A stretch of DNA of 64,000 nucleotides from Scleropages formosus. Its lineage: Eukaryota > Chordata > Actinopteri > Osteoglossiformes > Osteoglossidae. A program made the position numbers and the translations under genes. Every line of letters begins with the position of its first letter. Position 1 is the first letter of the stretch. Location of the stretch: NCBI RefSeq assembly GCF_900964775.1, contig NC_041809.1, forward strand, positions 27,043,338-27,107,337. The letters run 5' to 3'. Shown here in pieces: positions 60,594 through 64,000 of this stretch. The notes under the pieces are model-generated. The model did no database searches, was not told the origin of the DNA, and saw nothing but the letters and a program-made list of their open reading frames with translations.

Positions 60594-61635
60594 TCCTATA
60601 TTTATACCTACATTTGCATGCATTTCTGTATGCAAATGTCACAGAAAACATATGTATGTGTTATTCTATCCCTGTGCTAACCCATATGTTTGTGCATATG
60701 TATATGCAAGTGATTTATACTTTTGTTTACGTAGCAGGTAGCATGTGTGAATTTATCTCTTTGTTTGTGTATGTGCAGAAAAAACATGTGTGCCTTTGGA
60801 AAAGTCACTGATTTAAATGCAAACTGTTTTCAAATCTTCCAAAGCGTGGCAAATTGCTTCTCACTCTGTAGAACCTGGTCTTCATTTCAGTAGGCTTGCC
60901 ATAAGCTGTATATGTCATGGTTTTCTGGCATATAGTCTAACACATGCATGCAGTGATGGTGCCATTTGTTTATCATTTTTTAGCATATTCCAACAATAGA
61001 TTGTACAGAGAAATGATCTCATTCAACAACAATTGCATCTTTCAAGAGGACTTACTGCCTTAAAGCCTTACTTGGTAAGTCGGAGAACGTACTTAAAAGG
61101 GGAAAACGCAAATGTTCCTGAGGGTGCCACATTTATTTAACCCTGAAATGTATACTATCTACCGCTATCTAGCAATCTTTTTAAAATAATGAGCTGATTT
61201 ATTACATTTATTTTAGAACAGCTTCAGTCCTTTGTGAAATGTTGTCCTACAAGTCTTGAACTGTGTGCCGTGGGATATTGCTCCATTTAATAGGAAAACC
61301 CTCCAGTTATTTGAAGAATGAAGGAGGTAGAAATCTGCTGTTTTTGTTAAGATTGGTTCACAGTTTCAATCCTGTGGTCATTTCTGAGGCTGTACTTTTG
61401 TGACATTTAGCAACTATCCTGAGAAGTGTCTTTCTGTCCCTGTTAATGAGTTTAAGCTTCCAGCAGTTTTTGTGACTAATTCAGCTGCAGTTCAGGCATC
61501 AGATATTTGGCATCTTTGAAACTCTTAGTTGCCTCATGTTGCTTTGAAAACTCAAATACCTTTTTTACCTTTTAAATCTCTTTTTATAGCTGAAACATAC
61601 TGCTAATTTACTCAGTCACTTTTGATGATTGCTTG
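60594..61635. other. Intergenic DNA
   Basis: No gene. The stretch at about 61215-61500, with ttgtgaaatgttgtcctaca, has the look of an old dispersed repeat, but I cannot name it. Confidence 0.3.
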
Positions 61636-61955
61636 TCCTGATGAGGGAGATCTGGAGCCTATCCTGGGATCGATGGACACAAGGCTGGAAGTAGTACAGT
61701 CTGGACAGGATACCAGTCCATCGCAGCATAGCTACATACACACACGTATACACTCACCCATTCGAATACTAAGAGAAATTTATAGCGTCCAATTCACCTG
61801 AACTGCAAATGATTGAATTGTGGGGGCACCGGAGTACTCCGAGGAATCCCACGCAGACATGCAATCTCTATACAGACTAAGCTGGACAGACAACTTTACA
61901 GCCTAGTCACTGTGAGTCAGCAGCAGTACCTGCTGTGCTATCATTCTGCCCTTAT
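61636..61955 (-). mobile_element. Old composite SINE-like repeat with both family A and family B modules
   Basis: In minus orientation it has a tRNA-like head (gcacagcaggtactgctgct), a centre like family B (gtgggattcctcggagtact), and then a 3' half like the family A body (ctgcgatggactggtatcct, then ggataggctccagatctccc, ending aggacaagcaatcatc). Much more diverged than the A copies. Confidence 0.65.
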
Positions 61956-64000
61956 TATAATGTGCAATACTTTGATTGAATAGATGCTTCTATCCATAGT
62001 GACTTGCATTAGAATATGACAGATGTTTCCATAAATAACTCAAGTTTAGAAAGTAAAGAATAAAAGCTAATATCTAAAACCCTTAACTAGAGAAAATAAA
62101 TTACGCATTTTTCAGCATGTCCATCACTTTAAAGCCGTCTAGGTGTGTTCTTTATCATAATTACGTGTTCAGGCCTTGGGAAATGTAGACAACACTGACC
62201 AGAATGTCTGAATGCCATAGCACGGTCTGTCTGGTTTATATCATTTTTCTGTGTAAAGGAGCAAAACTGAATGGCATGCTTCCAGTCACAATCTCCCTCA
62301 GACAAAGCATAAATAAATGGTCATGAAGTTATCATGAAAACACACTCGCAGCACAATGTCTGAGCATCTGGTTGACTGAATACCTAATCAATTTGACCTA
62401 CACTGTTTTACTGCAGCTAAAAACAGGTCAAATGATATCAGGATAAGAGGTCCCTTTACTAGCACTGGAAGATATTTTGTCTTGTAATGAAGGTTAGTGT
62501 CTGTGCTGAAGGATTCATTTAATGTTAATTTTGGTAAATTGTAATAACAGAAGCCAGTGGTGTATGAAACTAAATTCAGTGGACATACTTGTAGTATTGC
62601 CAGGGATTTACTACAGCTGTATCAAATAGCTCTTTTACCTATATACCAAACTCTACTTATTATGTATATACACACACATAAAGAGGATACAGCACCTGTT
62701 ATCATACATCATGGTATTCATTGTCCTTTATCCATCCCATGTACTGACAACACAGAGCTCACACTCCTAACACACTCCTGGTTCCTTCTAGTTCAGCCAT
62801 GACTTCAGCTGTTTTCAGTTTCATCTCAGAAGGCATGACTCTGCACACTGAACTGTACTGTCTGTGATGTCATGGGTTATTAAGGGCTGAAATCCAAACT
62901 CAATCTCTACATCCCAGCAGTAATTTGTGCTACATGTCGCTGCTGATTATCCTGCGACAGTGTGGCTGAGGGGAAAAATGTGCTGTTTAATGGTACTGAC
63001 TCCTTGTCCTTTGGCTCTTTTACATTACACTAATTCCTTAGGGAAATGCACTTAATGTACCAGCACGTGTTTTGTAATAAATATCTAAATGCATCCAAAA
63101 TGATAATGGGTTAGGTTAAATGCAGTCAAACCGAAATCAACTCATAGCAACCACTCATATGCTTTTCATGGTAAAGGAGGGTAAGGAAGTGGTTTACCAT
63201 TGCCTTCTTTCATGCTTCTCTTTGGACTGTGAATGCAGGGAGATTCTCTGAGCTGGATTCAGACCTATGCTCATGAACTTCAACTGTTGTGAGGCACAAA
63301 TGATAATGGTTTACTGTGTTAGTCAGGGGCAAAAGACAGTCACTTGCTGCCAGCTATAGCTCCTGTGGTTAGAAGGAGCCCTGTAAGTTGTGTAAAAATC
63401 CAGCACACTGACACGCATACAAGTACAGCAGCCTTCTGGACATAAGGCAGCAACTAAGGCAGAACCACACAAAATCTGTCTTTCTCTTTCTCTTTAGGAA
63501 ATTATCTAAAACACTGAAGAAAGAGTCTTGGTAGCAGGGGCTGGTATTATCTCTGTAGGGTAATATAATAAATATAAAGAAATGCACAATGGTTTAATTG
63601 TTTCTTTAATCATAAAGATATGCTCAAAATACTGACTTTAACTTTATTACTGACATTAATATGTAATTGTAGGAAGATGTTACGAACTCTCTGTGATTTT
63701 AAGGACTTCCCTAGATGCAGGTTCAAGCCTGAAAAAGACAATTGCAGTTGCAAGAAAGGTATTTAAACTAAATAGTATCATTACGTATTCAGAGGTTTCA
63801 CTGAGTTCAATTTTGAGAATTATTAGGTATATCAGTCCCTTTAGGGTGGTAATTTCCAAGGGGTAATGTGAATGATGGAACTGCGGTATAATTTTGTAGA
63901 TTCAAGAGAGAGGTTGTGTGCGTGATCTACATTACAGTTTTAGGAACCAGCTCCAAACATTGTGGGTGTTATTTTGGGGCTGCCAGGTAATATTCCTGTG
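61956..64000. other. Intergenic DNA
   Basis: No gene recognised. Around 63120-63290, a stretch with atggtaaaggagggtaagga and gtggtttaccattgccttct resembles a widely dispersed vertebrate repeat of uncertain class. The rest is AT-rich. Confidence 0.3.

Noticed and set aside
1-64000. CRISPR arrays, bacterial operons, viral genes
   Set aside because: No regular spaced repeats, no ribosome-binding-site-led gene strings, and no capsid, envelope or integrase-type coding was seen.

Overview
The window is vertebrate nuclear DNA, almost certainly from a ray-finned fish. It is intron-rich and full of microsatellites, tRNA-derived SINEs and LINE fragments. Every recognisable protein gene is a vertebrate orthologue. 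The dominant SINE family, and single-exon claudins next to abhd11, would suit an early-branching teleost such as an osteoglossomorph, but that is a guess. No virus, CRISPR array, operon or bacterial feature was seen.

Layout. (1) Positions 1-25.3 kb hold a claudin cluster. Intact single-exon genes lie at 287-919 (+), 5319-5951 (-), 19860-20483 (+) and 23418-24065 (+), and a decayed claudin copy at about 2259-2858 (-). (2) 25.3-32.5 kb is repeat-rich intergenic DNA. (3) 32708-34954 (+) is abhd11 in six exons, a mitochondrial alpha/beta hydrolase. (4) 35-42.4 kb is intergenic, with SINEs, an L2-like LINE 3' end and an intact tRNA-Thr(AGT) gene at 40338-40411 (-). (5) 42582-44922 (-) is sumf2 in nine exons. 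(6) 45-50.5 kb has no recognised coding gene. (7) 50530-55607 (-) is nipsnap2 in ten exons and 286 codons. (8) 57983-58609 (-) is mrps17 in two coding exons joined by a GC-AG intron. (9) 59-64 kb is intergenic.

How the genes relate. The claudins are tight-junction strand proteins; abhd11, nipsnap2 and mrps17 are nuclear genes for mitochondrial proteins; sumf2 is a secretory-pathway protein. They are neighbours by ancestry, not a pathway. In human, ABHD11-CLDN3-CLDN4 lie together at 7q11.23 and SUMF2-NIPSNAP2-MRPS17 at 7p11.2, so here two human chromosome-7 blocks are adjacent. PSPH and CCT6A, which sit between SUMF2 and NIPSNAP2 in human, were not seen between them.

Mobile DNA. Fifteen copies of one tRNA-derived SINE (family A), several with perfect 9-14 bp target duplications, are the main repeat. 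Two further SINE families (B and C) end in a common 3' tail that also ends a LINE-like copy at about 29.8-30.27 kb. A Tigger/pogo-like DNA transposon relic and a LINE fragment that keeps its upstream part complete the set. I found no convincing undescribed system. The best leads are the modular SINE relationships, the Tigger-like relic, the poly(A)-followed claudin pseudogene, the GC-AG intron of mrps17 and the Glu at the charge-relay position of abhd11.
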